A stretch of DNA of 64,000 bases from Agromyces marinus (GTDB lineage: Bacteria > Actinomycetota > Actinomycetes > Actinomycetales > Microbacteriaceae), in the NCBI RefSeq assembly GCF_021442325.1, contig NZ_CP087879.1, positions 2,666,001-2,730,000 of the forward strand, written 5' to 3'. Position numbers and translations under genes: made by a program. Shown here one piece after another: positions 17,338 through 27,177 of the stretch. The notes under the pieces are model-generated. The model searched no databases, had not been told where the DNA came from, and saw only the letters and a list, made by a program, of their open reading frames with translations. Numbering within the stretch: position 1 is the first letter of the stretch; each line of letters opens with the position of its first letter.

Positions 17338-19956
17338 CTACCAGAAGAACCCGCGCTCCATCGTGATGTCGACCGCGTCGCCGTCGACGGTCACCTGTCC
17401 GGCTGCCGTAAACTCCTCGGCCGTGGTCCGCTCGGCCTGCGAACCGAACCCGGAACTGGTGTAGGTCGCCGTCGCCTCGCCGCCGCGAGCACGGTACCCG
17501 AGCCCGTCCTCGTCGATCTCGATAGTCGGATACTCGACGATCTCCCACGCCACCGGGGTGTCGCTCGGATAGACGAAGACGCTGAACGGGCACCCGTCGG
17601 GTCGAGCCTCGGTTCGTGACGCGCACGCGTCGATCTGCGCAGTGAGTTCCTCCTGAACAGCGTCCCGCAGCGCCTCGGTCGGCGCGTACTCGACCTGCAC
17701 GTACGCGACGTCCACCCCGCTCGGGACGACCGCCAGACGGGCCGGCTCCGCCTCGGAGAACGGGGACGAGGTCGGCGCCACCTCGTAGATTCCGGGATAC
17801 AGCACCACCGTGCCCTCGGCCGCGCCAAACTGCGCATCGACGAGCGGCACGTCGAGCCCGGCGACCTGCGCGCCGCCCATCCCGTTCACGCCCACGACCG
17901 CCTCGGTCGCCAGCGAGGTGGTGATCCGCCACCGGTCGAGCACGAGCCACTCATTGTCGAGCTGCTCGACTCGGAGGGTGGCGCTCTGGTCGACTCCGTC
18001 GAGCTTGAACGTCGCCTCCACGAAGCGATCCCCCGCACCCCTATCGGCGCCGTACGCACTCGCACCCCCGTCGGCGCCGTAAGCACCGGCGGCACCGCCC
18101 GCTGCGACCAGGCGTGCGTCGACGTCCGAGATCCGATCCGTCGCGCTCATCAGCACGTCGTCGGTGAGGAACTCTCGATCAGCGTTCGGCACGTTCGGAT
18201 CGACGAGCGCATTCGCCGCCTCCGCCCGGCCCGCGGCGATATGGCCGACGTACTCGGTGACGATCGCCTCGGGGCTCCGAACGGTGGCGTTGACGACCGA
18301 AACCGTGATCGCACTCGCAACGCCGATGAGAACGAGTCCGCCGACGCCGGCCGCGGCCACGATGACGCGCTTCTTCGCCTCCGGACTCAGCGGTCGGGGT
18401 GCGTCGAGATCGTCGCGGGCTTCCGCGCCGACGGCGTCCGCGGCGTCGCCGCCCACATCGATGGCATCCGCACCCACGGCGTCCGCGCCCTCGACGCCCG
18501 CTTCCGCACCGCCCACGTCGATCGGGGACGACCCGTCAGCCCACGTCTTCGCTGCGCGCCGACCCGCGATCACGGAGAGCACGCGGGGAGAGACCCGGAA
18601 GATCAGTGCGGGGAGTGTCTGGGCGCCCATCTCGACGGCGGCCGCCCACAGCAGCAGCACCAACGGCGACCACCACGCCATCGAGAGCGCGGCCGCGCCG
18701 CGGCCCGAAAGAAGCCACACCGTCCCGTTGGCTGCAGCGGACGCGCCGAAGAGCAGCAGCCCGAACACGATCCAGGCAGCGGTGACCACGGCGGGCAGCC
18801 GCCACGCGGATCGCCAGTCGATGACGGGCGCACCGGTCCGGCGCGTCCGACGGGTGCCGATCCACACCGCGGCGACCAGGCTCACGGCCACGGCCACCAG
18901 CAGCGAGAGCCAGAGCCAGGCGCTCTCGCTGTTGAACACGCTCGCGGTCTCGGACACGGTCGCGACGTCGTTCACCGACGCGCCGAACGTGAGGCCGCCG
19001 AGCTGCGCCAGCACGCCGACAGCGGCGGCGAGGTTGGGCAGGAACACGAACGCGGCGAGCGCCGCCGCGGGCCCGGCCTCCTCACCCGCCTGCACCGCCG
19101 TGAGGATCAGGGCGATCGGAGCGAACCCTATGAAGCCGAATGCGGCGTACCCTAGCGCCTCGCGCGGGATGCGCGGGAGGTTCGCCCAACAGTGCCGCAC
19201 GGCTTCGAACAACGTGCCACCGGACACACCGCGCCCGACTTCCCGCCCGAGCCACGCCGAACCCCCGATGACCAGCATCCCGACGATCACCAGCCGGGCT
19301 CCACCGGTCGCCAAGTAGACGTGCGACTCGCCGGTCGTGCCGAATCGGGGCGCGGCGAGCGCCACCGCGATGAGCAGCAGGACGGACGCGACGAGACCGA
19401 CCGCAACCCCATAGGCGGCTCGGTGCCACCACACGGCGAGCGCGTTGCGCCGTTGCTGGCGGATCCCCCACCAGGCCGACGCCGCGACGACGGCGGCCGT
19501 GAGCGTCAGTGGGAAGGCCCACAGCGACGCGCTGCCTGCCGCGGAGACGAACGCCGAGCCCGAGGACCCGATCCCCGCCTGGAGCTCACCGCCGACCAGG
19601 AATCCTGCGAGCTTCACGGCCAGACCGATGAACGCCCCCGCGTCGACTCGGAGCATCGAGCCGAGCCCGCCCGGGTCGGCCGCGGCCTCGGAGCCGAGCA
19701 GCAGGCCGACCGTCAGCGCGAGCAGGATTCCACCGACGAGCGCGACCGCGAGACCCACACCCACGTGACTCAGCGCACCCAGCAGGAGCCCCCGGGAGTC
19801 CGGAATCGCCGGACGCACCGCCGCGCCAGCCTGCACCGCGTCTGTGTTCATCGCGTCGGGCGCAACGGACTCATCGTCGCCTTCGGTCGTGGTGCGTTCA
19901 TCGGCTCCGTCGCGCGACGTCGATTCGGTCGATGCTCCCCCTCGGAGATCCGCCAT
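17338..19956 (-). CDS. Large multi-pass membrane protein with extracytoplasmic C-terminal domain
   Basis: This protein has 872 residues. The N-terminal 50 residues are acidic and charged. Roughly ten hydrophobic segments lie between about 55 and 470 (for example ALSHVGVGLAVALVGGILLAL, LVIVGMLVIGGSAWL, WLSLLVAVAVSLVAAVWIG). A low-complexity linker with VGADAIDVGGDAADAVG (about 490-530) precedes a final membrane helix (VIVAAAGVGGLVLIGVASAIT). The C-terminal 320 residues are soluble, with Cys pairs (DACASR, DGCPFS), and look like an exported domain related to the cell-surface modules found after zinc-ribbon/TcaA-type proteins. I do not recognise a function. Confidence 0.72.
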   Translation of the reverse strand: MADLRGGASTESTSRDGADERTTTEGDDESVAPDAMNTDAVQAGAAVRPAIPDSRGLLLGALSHVGVGLAVALVGGILLALTVGLLLGSEAAADPGGLGSMLRVDAGAFIGLAVKLAGFLVGGELQAGIGSSGSAFVSAAGSASLWAFPLTLTAAVVAASAWWGIRQQRRNALAVWWHRAAYGVAVGLVASVLLLIAVALAAPRFGTTGESHVYLATGGARLVIVGMLVIGGSAWLGREVGRGVSGGTLFEAVRHCWANLPRIPREALGYAAFGFIGFAPIALILTAVQAGEEAGPAAALAAFVFLPNLAAAVGVLAQLGGLTFGASVNDVATVSETASVFNSESAWLWLSLLVAVAVSLVAAVWIGTRRTRRTGAPVIDWRSAWRLPAVVTAAWIVFGLLLFGASAAANGTVWLLSGRGAAALSMAWWSPLVLLLWAAAVEMGAQTLPALIFRVSPRVLSVIAGRRAAKTWADGSSPIDVGGAEAGVEGADAVGADAIDVGGDAADAVGAEARDDLDAPRPLSPEAKKRVIVAAAGVGGLVLIGVASAITVSVVNATVRSPEAIVTEYVGHIAAGRAEAANALVDPNVPNADREFLTDDVLMSATDRISDVDARLVAAGGAAGAYGADGGASAYGADRGAGDRFVEATFKLDGVDQSATLRVEQLDNEWLVLDRWRITTSLATEAVVGVNGMGGAQVAGLDVPLVDAQFGAAEGTVVLYPGIYEVAPTSSPFSEAEPARLAVVPSGVDVAYVQVEYAPTEALRDAVQEELTAQIDACASRTEARPDGCPFSVFVYPSDTPVAWEIVEYPTIEIDEDGLGYRARGGEATATYTSSGFGSQAERTTAEEFTAAGQVTVDGDAVDITMERGFFW

Positions 19957-20051
19957 GCGGTGATCGGGCGGTCGGTTCCAGCCCGGAACATCATGGACCG
20001 GCCCACGGACATAGGATGCGAATCAGCCTGCGCCTGTGGACAACCTCGGCG

Positions 20052-21290
20052 TCACCGACCGATCGCCGCCGCTTCCAGCACCCCCAGGGCATGAGCCCAC
20101 GGGATGCGCTCCTGCTCCAGCCGCACGCCGCCATCCGCCCTGAGCCGTTCGCGTGTGCGCCGTTCCGGCTCGGTCAGCAGGTCGACGGCGCCCGGCGCGG
20201 AACGCTTCTCGACGACCGCCAGATCGGCGAACGCGTCGAGGGTCGCCTCGTCCATGAGCACGCTCGTGGCGTCGGGCACGACCACCCGCAGGGTGTGCAG
20301 CACCCGGAACCCGTCGGAGTCGAGGTCGCCCCAGTAGACGACTCGCGACCGGCGGATCCATGGCACGTCGCCCAGCCGAGGCGCGGCGTACCCCGAGCCG
20401 TGCACGACCACCGCGCCCGTCATGGGCGGCATCGCGAGCACCGTCTCGAGATTCTCGAAGACGAAGACGACGCGTGGCGCGATTTCGAGTCGTGCCAGGT
20501 GCACGATGGGCGCGGCCAGGTCTTCGATGCCGCCGGGCCGGAGTGCGACGTCGAGGAATCGCACCCGCACCGTCGACTGCGATTCGGCGAGGCCGAGCGT
20601 GGTCCCGCCGGTCACGGCGAGCGCGAGCGATTCGACGGCCCGCCGATGCCGCTCGAGCCACTTCGTGTCGATGCCGCGGATGGGCAGCTCCCGCACGCGT
20701 CGCCCCGACGACGGGTGCTCCACGAGCCACTCGACGACGTCGAGCAGGGTGGCGAACTCGGCGTCGGCATACTCGATCAGCGCACGCCATTCGGCGCGGA
20801 CCGCACCGGAAAGCGCATCGGCGATGCCGTCGCGAGCGGATGCCACGGCGAACCGCTCGCGCACCGTGCCGGCCCGCGCGGCGAGACGGCGCCAGTCCCG
20901 CCGGGACGACGCGCCGGCGAAGCCCGCGATCGCCTCGGCGCCGTGCAGCACGAGCCGCTCGGGCACGAGTTGCGCGCCGACGCTCGGCCATCGGCGTTCG
21001 GTCCAGGTCACGCCTGAGCCGCCTCGCACAGGGGCCCCGCCCGGCGCAGCCGTTCCGCCCGCAACGCCGCGCGCCGCGGCATCCGCTTCACGCCACTGCC
21101 CGGCCCACCCGATCGCGTCCGACAGGTTCGCGAGCGCCTGCCGCTCGGTCGGCGGGCGCAGAACGAGCTCGACCGTGGCATCCGGCTGCTCGCCCAGCGC
21201 GATGGCGGCGGCCCAGTCCCGTTGGGAGCGCTCGACGGTGCGCGCAGCGCGCGCCCTGGCCTCGGCGACCGAGACCATCGACGCCGCCAT
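20052..21290 (-). CDS. jetD: Wadjet subunit JetD (DUF3322/DUF2220 nuclease)
   Basis: This is the nuclease subunit of a Wadjet anti-plasmid complex, 412 residues, the usual size. The N-terminal DUF3322 region leads into DUF2220, a TOPRIM-like domain related to topoisomerase VI subunit A. The metal-binding motif VVYWGDLDSDGFRVLHTLR (about 335-353) is present, as are FVFENLETVLAMP and VVVHGSGYAAP. The start overlaps the jetC stop (TGATG). JetD cleaves circular plasmid DNA after extrusion by the SMC-like JetABC motor (known for the family). It is the last gene of the operon; all four subunits look intact. Confidence 0.95.
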   Translation of the reverse strand: MAASMVSVAEARARAARTVERSQRDWAAAIALGEQPDATVELVLRPPTERQALANLSDAIGWAGQWREADAAARGVAGGTAAPGGAPVRGGSGVTWTERRWPSVGAQLVPERLVLHGAEAIAGFAGASSRRDWRRLAARAGTVRERFAVASARDGIADALSGAVRAEWRALIEYADAEFATLLDVVEWLVEHPSSGRRVRELPIRGIDTKWLERHRRAVESLALAVTGGTTLGLAESQSTVRVRFLDVALRPGGIEDLAAPIVHLARLEIAPRVVFVFENLETVLAMPPMTGAVVVHGSGYAAPRLGDVPWIRRSRVVYWGDLDSDGFRVLHTLRVVVPDATSVLMDEATLDAFADLAVVEKRSAPGAVDLLTEPERRTRERLRADGGVRLEQERIPWAHALGVLEAAAIGR

Positions 21291-24200
21291 CAGGGCTCCA
21301 CGTCGAACGCGAGGTTGGCGATCTGCGAGAGCCTGCGGGTCGGATTGTCGATCGTGGTGACCGCGCCGACGTAGGGTTCGATGGTCTGCAGCAGCTTCTG
21401 GGGCGTCGCGAGCAGCATCTGGAAGCCGAACTCGACGAACACGTCCATGGCCATGCGCGTGTAACGGCTGTCGGCCTTGTCGAACGCCTCGTCGAGGATG
21501 ATGGTCGCGTACGACGGTAGTGCGTCCTCGTCGGCGGTGAGCTGGTAGCGGAGCGCCGCGGCGAGGCAGAACACGACCAGCTTCTGCCGCTGCCCGCCTG
21601 AGAGTCCGGCGCTCGACTCGTGCAGGTTGACCACGCGGCCCGCGCGGTCGATCTCCTTGGCGAGGAACGTGACGTGCTCGCGCGTGTCGAGGCACCGGCG
21701 CCGCCACGCGGCATCCGCACTCTCGCTCGAACCGAGCCGGCCCATGACCTGCTTGAGCACGCCGAACCGTCGCTCGGCGGACTCGAGGTCCTCGTTCTCC
21801 CAGCTGCCCTGGGTGATGGTCTGCAGGTCGGCGAGGAACGCGGTCACCTCGCTCGAGCGCTGCACGCGCACCTCGATCCGCAGGAACCGGTCGTGGTCGA
21901 ACGGCGAGGTGCCGAGCGAGGCGTTGACCGGCGCGATGCGCTCGGTCACCTCCTTCGGGGCGTTGCGCAGGTCGGAGGCGAGCAGTCCCATTTGGTCGCG
22001 CGAGCGCTCGCGCAGGAGTTTCATGAAGTTGCCCTCGTGCTCGGGCAGCCCGCGCGAGACGATCCCGGCGAGCAGATCGCGGTACCCGCCCCGGTCGCCG
22101 ATCTGGGCGGTGAGCTCGGATGCCGCGGCCTTCCAGTTCGTCTTGAACACGGTCGCGCCCTCGACGAAGCGGCCCTCGGCTCCGGCCTGCCTGCGGCGTG
22201 CCGCGTCGAGTTCGCGGTGCAGGGTCTCGGCCGCCGCGCGCCCCGCCTTGTCGACGGTGTCGCTGGTGAGGCTGCGCTGCCGATCGCGGTAGCGGCGCTC
22301 GAGTTCGGCGGCGTCGGTCTCGTCGATCGCGGTGCCCGCGACGCGGTCGGCGAGTTCGGCGATCTGGCGGTCGAGCATGGCGCCCCGGTCGGTCGCGGCC
22401 CGCAGGTCTCCGCGCACGTCGGCGAGCGCGGACTGCGCCTCGCGCACCCCGTCGACGGCGGCCGCCCGGGCGGCGACCGCGTCGCGCAGGTCGGCGTTGC
22501 CCTCGGTCAGCTCCTCGAGCCGGCGGCGCCGGGCCTCGACGCGAGCGCCGGCGGCGGCGCGGTCGATCTCGCCCCATTCGACGCGGGCGATCGACTCGAA
22601 CACGGTGCGGCGTCGCGTGAGTTCGGCGGCGCGGCGGGCTGCGGCCTGCAGCTTCGCATCGGATGCCTCGAGCGCGGCCGCGAGCACGCGCCGCCGTTCG
22701 AGCAGCAGCTCGACCTTCGCCTCGTTGTCGGCTCCGAGGATCCACCGCCTCCGGTCGTCGATGCGGTAGCGGTCGTTCTTCTCGTAGCGTCTGGAGGACT
22801 TCTTGATCTGACCGCTGATCGTGACGCCGCGTTCGACCCCGTCGAACTCGTCGGCGCTCTCGACGCACGCGAGGTCGAACTCGGTCGACAGCCGCGCCTG
22901 CAGCCACTCCGCGAACGGCCCGTCGACGACGCGGATGCGGTGCAGCAGCGAGCGAGGGTCGACCGCCTTGCGCACGGGCGGGGCGAGGGCCGGCACGGCC
23001 TCGAACACGAGCCGGGCGCCGAGGTGGCGGTGGTCGACGCGGCGGCGCACCTCGGTCAGCAGGTCGTCGCGCACGAGCATGGCGCTCGCGAGCGGGTAGA
23101 GCACGCGTTCGATCGCGCCGGTCCAGTCGGCGTGCTCGGGTCGCACCTCGATGAGTTCGCCGGCGAAGGGCAGCGCCTGCTCGGCGAGCCCGAGCTCGTC
23201 AGCGAGTCGCTGGCGGGCGACGAGCAGTTCGGGCGGCAGGTTGCTCCTGCGGCGCTTGAGCGCGTCGAGTTCGGCGTCGACCTTCTCGAGGTCGTGCTTC
23301 GCGGTGAAGTAGTCGCGGTGGTCGTCGTTGTCGTGCTGCGTCGTCGGCGCTTCGTCCGCGAGTTCGCGCTGCGCCGTCTCGCGCAGTTCGGCGAACTCGG
23401 CGGCGTCGGTCGGCGCGTCCGCGATGTCGACCGAACGGAGCGTTTCGGCGAGGCGCTGCCAGCGTTTCGCGGTCTCGTCGGCGTTCTGCCGGGCGATCCG
23501 CAGCAGTTCCTGCTCGCGCTCCGCGTCGCCGCCGCCGAGTTCGAGGGCGCGGCGCTCGGCGTCGCCCCGGCGCTCCTCGGCGGATTCGACGACCGCCTCG
23601 GCACGCTGGACCCGATCGCGCAGCCGCGCCTCGTCGGCCCGGAGCAGCGCGCGCTCCTCGTCGGCCAGGCGCAGCGTGAGCCGGTCGTGGAACGGGTCGA
23701 GCAGTGCGCTCAGGCGTTCGGCGCGAGCCGCGTCATCGGTCGCCGTCTCGTAGTCGAGGATCGCCGCCTCGAGGGCGCGCAGTTCGTCGGCCTGCTTGCG
23801 CAGGTCGACGATGTGCGCGTGGGCGCGGTCGAGTTCGCCGAACTGCTCGACCGCGCTCTTCGCTCGCGCGAACGTCTTCGGTTCGTCGAGCATGAACGTG
23901 CGGAACAGCTGGTCGAGGCTGCCGAGGTTCTTCGCCGACTGTGTCTTGTGCAGCAGGTGCAGTGCATTCTGGTGCTCGATGCCGAAGATGCGGCGGAACT
24001 TCGCGTAGAACGGGCCGTGCGAGAAGTTGGTGGTGACGGATGCCTCGGGGCGGGCGCTCTTCACCCGTCGCGCTTCGATGCCGCCCGCGACGAACTCGCG
24101 CAGGTCGTCGAGGCCGAGTTCGGACCGGTCGATCATGCACAGGTCGCGAAGGTCGGACTTGTCGGCCGACACGCCGCGCAGGTGGAAGAGGCGCACGAGC

Positions 24201-24616
24201 GTGACGGGCGCGTCGCGCAGGTTCTCGTAGCGCAGCAGCACGCCGCTCCAGGTCGCCCCTCGCCGCAGGTAGGCCGAGACGGCGCGGTCGTAGGTCTCGT
24301 CGGCCTCGTTGCTCCAGGCGCCGCGGATGTAGCTGACGAGGCTGCGGTCGTCGGCGCGGCTCGCGGCGTCCTGTGCGGCGGCGTTGAACCTCAGCCACTT
24401 GTCGGGGGTGAGCACGCACGCGATCGCGTCGAGCAGCGACGACTTGCCCGAGCCGGACGCGCCGGTGAACAGGTGGCCGCGGCGTGCGACGTCGATGCGG
24501 TGATGGCCGTCGAACGTGCCCCAGTTCACGAGCTCGATGCGGGCGAGCCGCCACTGGCCCTCTGCGGCCTCGGGCGGGGTCGCGACCCGCTCCGCGGGGA
24601 ACTCGAGCAGGGTCAC
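21290..24616 (-). CDS. jetC: Wadjet subunit JetC (SMC/MukB-like ATPase)
   Basis: This is the SMC-type motor, 1108 residues. Walker A is GASGSGKSSLLDAIACVL (about 47-64). Long coiled-coil arms run through the middle (AEAVVESAEERRGDAERRAL; KHDLEKVDAELDALKRRR). The ABC signature is LSGGQRQKLVVF and Walker B is ATIILDEAFDKAD, both in the last 120 residues. The GTG start overlaps the jetB stop (GTGA). JetC dimerises with JetA and JetB to extrude DNA loops and recognise small circular DNA. It shows no frameshift or missing motif. Confidence 0.96.
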   Translation of the reverse strand: MTLLEFPAERVATPPEAAEGQWRLARIELVNWGTFDGHHRIDVARRGHLFTGASGSGKSSLLDAIACVLTPDKWLRFNAAAQDAASRADDRSLVSYIRGAWSNEADETYDRAVSAYLRRGATWSGVLLRYENLRDAPVTLVRLFHLRGVSADKSDLRDLCMIDRSELGLDDLREFVAGGIEARRVKSARPEASVTTNFSHGPFYAKFRRIFGIEHQNALHLLHKTQSAKNLGSLDQLFRTFMLDEPKTFARAKSAVEQFGELDRAHAHIVDLRKQADELRALEAAILDYETATDDAARAERLSALLDPFHDRLTLRLADEERALLRADEARLRDRVQRAEAVVESAEERRGDAERRALELGGGDAEREQELLRIARQNADETAKRWQRLAETLRSVDIADAPTDAAEFAELRETAQRELADEAPTTQHDNDDHRDYFTAKHDLEKVDAELDALKRRRSNLPPELLVARQRLADELGLAEQALPFAGELIEVRPEHADWTGAIERVLYPLASAMLVRDDLLTEVRRRVDHRHLGARLVFEAVPALAPPVRKAVDPRSLLHRIRVVDGPFAEWLQARLSTEFDLACVESADEFDGVERGVTISGQIKKSSRRYEKNDRYRIDDRRRWILGADNEAKVELLLERRRVLAAALEASDAKLQAAARRAAELTRRRTVFESIARVEWGEIDRAAAGARVEARRRRLEELTEGNADLRDAVAARAAAVDGVREAQSALADVRGDLRAATDRGAMLDRQIAELADRVAGTAIDETDAAELERRYRDRQRSLTSDTVDKAGRAAAETLHRELDAARRRQAGAEGRFVEGATVFKTNWKAAASELTAQIGDRGGYRDLLAGIVSRGLPEHEGNFMKLLRERSRDQMGLLASDLRNAPKEVTERIAPVNASLGTSPFDHDRFLRIEVRVQRSSEVTAFLADLQTITQGSWENEDLESAERRFGVLKQVMGRLGSSESADAAWRRRCLDTREHVTFLAKEIDRAGRVVNLHESSAGLSGGQRQKLVVFCLAAALRYQLTADEDALPSYATIILDEAFDKADSRYTRMAMDVFVEFGFQMLLATPQKLLQTIEPYVGAVTTIDNPTRRLSQIANLAFDVEP

Positions 24617-25380
24617 GCGCTGGCCTCTTCCGCGTGGTCGGCGGCGTCGGCGGCATCCGCGGCATCCGCTTCGGTCTCGAGGGCGTCGCCCGGGCGGCCT
24701 TCGCCCACCGCATCGCCGCCGGCGATGCGGCGGTACTCGCGTTCGATCTGCCGCACCTGGTCGGCGTCGACGATGAGTCGCAGCACGGGCGAGATCTCGG
24801 CGCGTTCGCCGTCGTCGGCGGCGCCGGCCTGGTGGATGACGCGGAGCTTGTTCTTCATGTTCATCCAGGAGGAGTTCATGCGCGACGCGAACAACTTCTC
24901 GTCGTGGTCGGCAGGGCGGTATGCGGAGAGCTGCTCGAAGACCTCGTCGCGGCCGACGATGACGCGCCCCTCGCCCTCGCGGGCGAGCAGGATCTGGCGC
25001 AGCACGAGCAGCATCGCAGTATCGAGGAACGTGAGCGTTTCGGTGCGAACCGTGCGCGGCACCGTGATCTCGCCCGCGTCGACGTTGCGCGCGAACGCGA
25101 CCTCGCCGACGCGGTCGAGCACGAGTTCGAGGAACAGGTCGTTGAGCCGGCTGCCGATCTCGCGCTCGTCGGCGAGCAGTGCCGCCCACAGCCCGGGGTT
25201 GGCGCGAGCCGACAGGTAGGGCCCCTTGACGAGGTCGAGGAGCGCACGGCGGGAATCGAGCCCGAGCGTGCCGGCATCCCCCCGCCAGAGGCCGGCGGAG
25301 GTCTCGGGCACGGAGGCCAGGGCCTCGCCGTCGTGCGCCAGCGCGCCGCCCGCGTCGCTCGCGTCTTTGATCTCGTTCAC
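24613..25380 (-). CDS. jetB: Wadjet subunit JetB (DUF4194, MukE-like)
   Basis: This is the small kleisin-associated winged-helix subunit, 255 residues. Matches to DUF4194 include LLDLVKGPYLSARANPGLWAAL, IGSRLNDLFLELVLD, and RMNSSWMNMKNKLRVI. The C-terminus is an Ala/Asp/Glu-rich tail. The GTG start overlaps the jetA stop (GTGA), and its own stop overlaps the jetC start. An upstream in-frame Met would lie inside jetA and is rejected. Confidence 0.93.
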   Translation of the reverse strand: MNEIKDASDAGGALAHDGEALASVPETSAGLWRGDAGTLGLDSRRALLDLVKGPYLSARANPGLWAALLADEREIGSRLNDLFLELVLDRVGEVAFARNVDAGEITVPRTVRTETLTFLDTAMLLVLRQILLAREGEGRVIVGRDEVFEQLSAYRPADHDEKLFASRMNSSWMNMKNKLRVIHQAGAADDGERAEISPVLRLIVDADQVRQIEREYRRIAGGDAVGEGRPGDALETEADAADAADAADHAEEASA

Positions 25381-26828
25381 AGCACCCTCCCGGTGAATCG
25401 ATGCACGGGCACGTTCGCGGCTCGCCCGACCCCGTCGACGCCGTACCAGCGGACCCGTTCGGTCTCGCGCGCGACGACGCCCTGTGCTGCGGCGAGCGCG
25501 ATGAGCCCGACCACGCTCGCGACGCCCTGCGTTGCCGGGTGCGCGGCGAGCACCTCGGCAACCGTGCACTCGCCCGCACCGTCCAGCACGTCGTTGACCT
25601 GGTCGCGCAGTTCGTCGAAGTCGATCTCGGTCTCGCGCGCGAGCGCGCGCAGCGCTTCGAGGTTCGCGACGGCCGTCTCATGCCGGACGACGGGCGCGGT
25701 GGCGTCGAGTTCAGACGGGTCGTGCAGGCGAACCTGCCCGACCGAGCCCATGGGCACGCTCGAGAGCGCGAGCGAGATCTCGGTCTGTCGGTACGGCTTG
25801 ATCTCGGCGGATGCGGGCACGCCCGCGGCGAGCGCCTCGCGGATCGCCGCCTTGAGGAGGCGGTCGCGCTCGAAGTCGTGGGACTGCACGTACCGGCGCA
25901 ACCCCCGCGCGAACGAGGTGATGACCTCGTGGATCTCGGCGCTGCGGTCCTTGAGCGTCGTGACGTACCTGCGCAGGAACCGCCGCTGCGCCGGCCCGAG
26001 CGTCTCGGCGAACTCGCGTTCGAGCACCTGTGCGACGTGGTCGTCGAAGGCGGCCCCGACCTCGGCGTCGAGCACGAGCGCCGAGAAGCCGGCGAAGCTG
26101 CGGCCCTCGTCGGATTCGGCGATGAGGTCGACGCCGCGGAAGATCTCGTCGAGCACGTTCCGCTGCGACGCCTCGGACTCGAGGATCCCGGTGCGCAGCG
26201 ACCGGTTGAGCACCTCGAACTCGGCGCGCACGCGCGCGAAGTCGGCCGGGATCTCCTCGGCCTGCGCGAGGATGTCGCGGACGCGCTCGACGGCCCGCGC
26301 GGGGTCGAGCGTGTCGACCTCGCCCGCGGCGACGCGCTCGATCTGCTCCTCGATGCGATCGCGCTCGGCGTGCAGCTGCGCGAGTCGGCGCGTCGTGTCG
26401 GGGTCGGTGTCGACGGCGAGGCGCGCGAGCTGGGCGGTGATGCTCGAGAGTCGGGACTCGGTCGCGGTCTGCCTGGGCTCGGCGAGTCGATCGAGGTAGC
26501 GGATGCCGCGCAGTGCGCCCTGCGAGAGCTCATAGGTCTCTCCGCGTGCGCCCTCGGCTGCACGCCGCACGAGGTAGCCGGCTTCGCGCCACTCGGCGCA
26601 GTAGCCCTGCGCGGTGCGCGGCAGGGCGAACCCGGCTTCGCGGAGCCGGTCGAGGTCGTGGTCGAGCACCTCGAAGAGTTCGTCGGCGGGAATCCTGATC
26701 TGCTCGCCGCCGAGGTGCGCCGACAGCAGCGCCGCGATGACGGGCGCGTTGTCGGCGCGGAGCAGCCGCCAGCTCGCGTCGTCCTCGAGCAGGCGCGACA
26801 GGGAGAAGGTCGTCGTCGTGACCGACAT
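25377..26828 (-). CDS. jetA: Wadjet subunit JetA (DUF3375, MukF-like kleisin)
   Basis: This is the kleisin-like subunit, 483 residues. DUF3375 features include WRLLRADNAPVIAALLSAHLG at the N-terminus and EVLDHDLDRLREAGF. A coiled coil (RRLAQLHAERDRIEEQIERV) follows. Another feature is FAGFSALVLDAEVGAAFDDHV. A strong GAGGAGGAG lies just upstream of the ATG at 26828. It is the first gene of jetABCD and is transcribed away from the 684-aa coiled-coil gene across a 349-bp region. Confidence 0.95.
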   Translation of the reverse strand: MSVTTTTFSLSRLLEDDASWRLLRADNAPVIAALLSAHLGGEQIRIPADELFEVLDHDLDRLREAGFALPRTAQGYCAEWREAGYLVRRAAEGARGETYELSQGALRGIRYLDRLAEPRQTATESRLSSITAQLARLAVDTDPDTTRRLAQLHAERDRIEEQIERVAAGEVDTLDPARAVERVRDILAQAEEIPADFARVRAEFEVLNRSLRTGILESEASQRNVLDEIFRGVDLIAESDEGRSFAGFSALVLDAEVGAAFDDHVAQVLEREFAETLGPAQRRFLRRYVTTLKDRSAEIHEVITSFARGLRRYVQSHDFERDRLLKAAIREALAAGVPASAEIKPYRQTEISLALSSVPMGSVGQVRLHDPSELDATAPVVRHETAVANLEALRALARETEIDFDELRDQVNDVLDGAGECTVAEVLAAHPATQGVASVVGLIALAAAQGVVARETERVRWYGVDGVGRAANVPVHRFTGRVL

Positions 26829-27177
26829 CCGCTCCTCCTCTTCTGCGCACGGTGGGCGCCCCGATGCGCGATCCATGGTATGTGGGGGCGCCGACACGGA
26901 AGAATCCGTTGCGGACCTCGGGCTTCCGGCCGCCCCGGCGGGCGTCGCGGTCGCCCCGCTCTGCACTCGACCGGGGTATGCGATCTCCGAACGCGGTACC
27001 GAGGTAGCCCGGCCCTCCGGTACTCCGGTACCGGGTCCACGATCCGACACCCGTCGACGCCGCGGTGGGGTCACCACGCTCGGCGGGAGGTTCCGGCACC
27101 CTCCGTGGCGCCGCCACCGCGTGTCACCGGTCCCCACTACCGTGAGGCTCAGGTTCCCCGGCCGGAGGTTTGACCCG
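26829..27177. other. Divergent intergenic region between jetA and the 684-aa gene, 349 bp
   Basis: It must contain the promoter of the Wadjet operon and of the divergent gene. About 26990-27040 carries GGTACC-centred repeats (GCGGTACCGAGG, then GGTACTCCGGTACCGGGTC) related to the tandem repeat at 15880-16075. No gene is seen. Confidence 0.55.
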
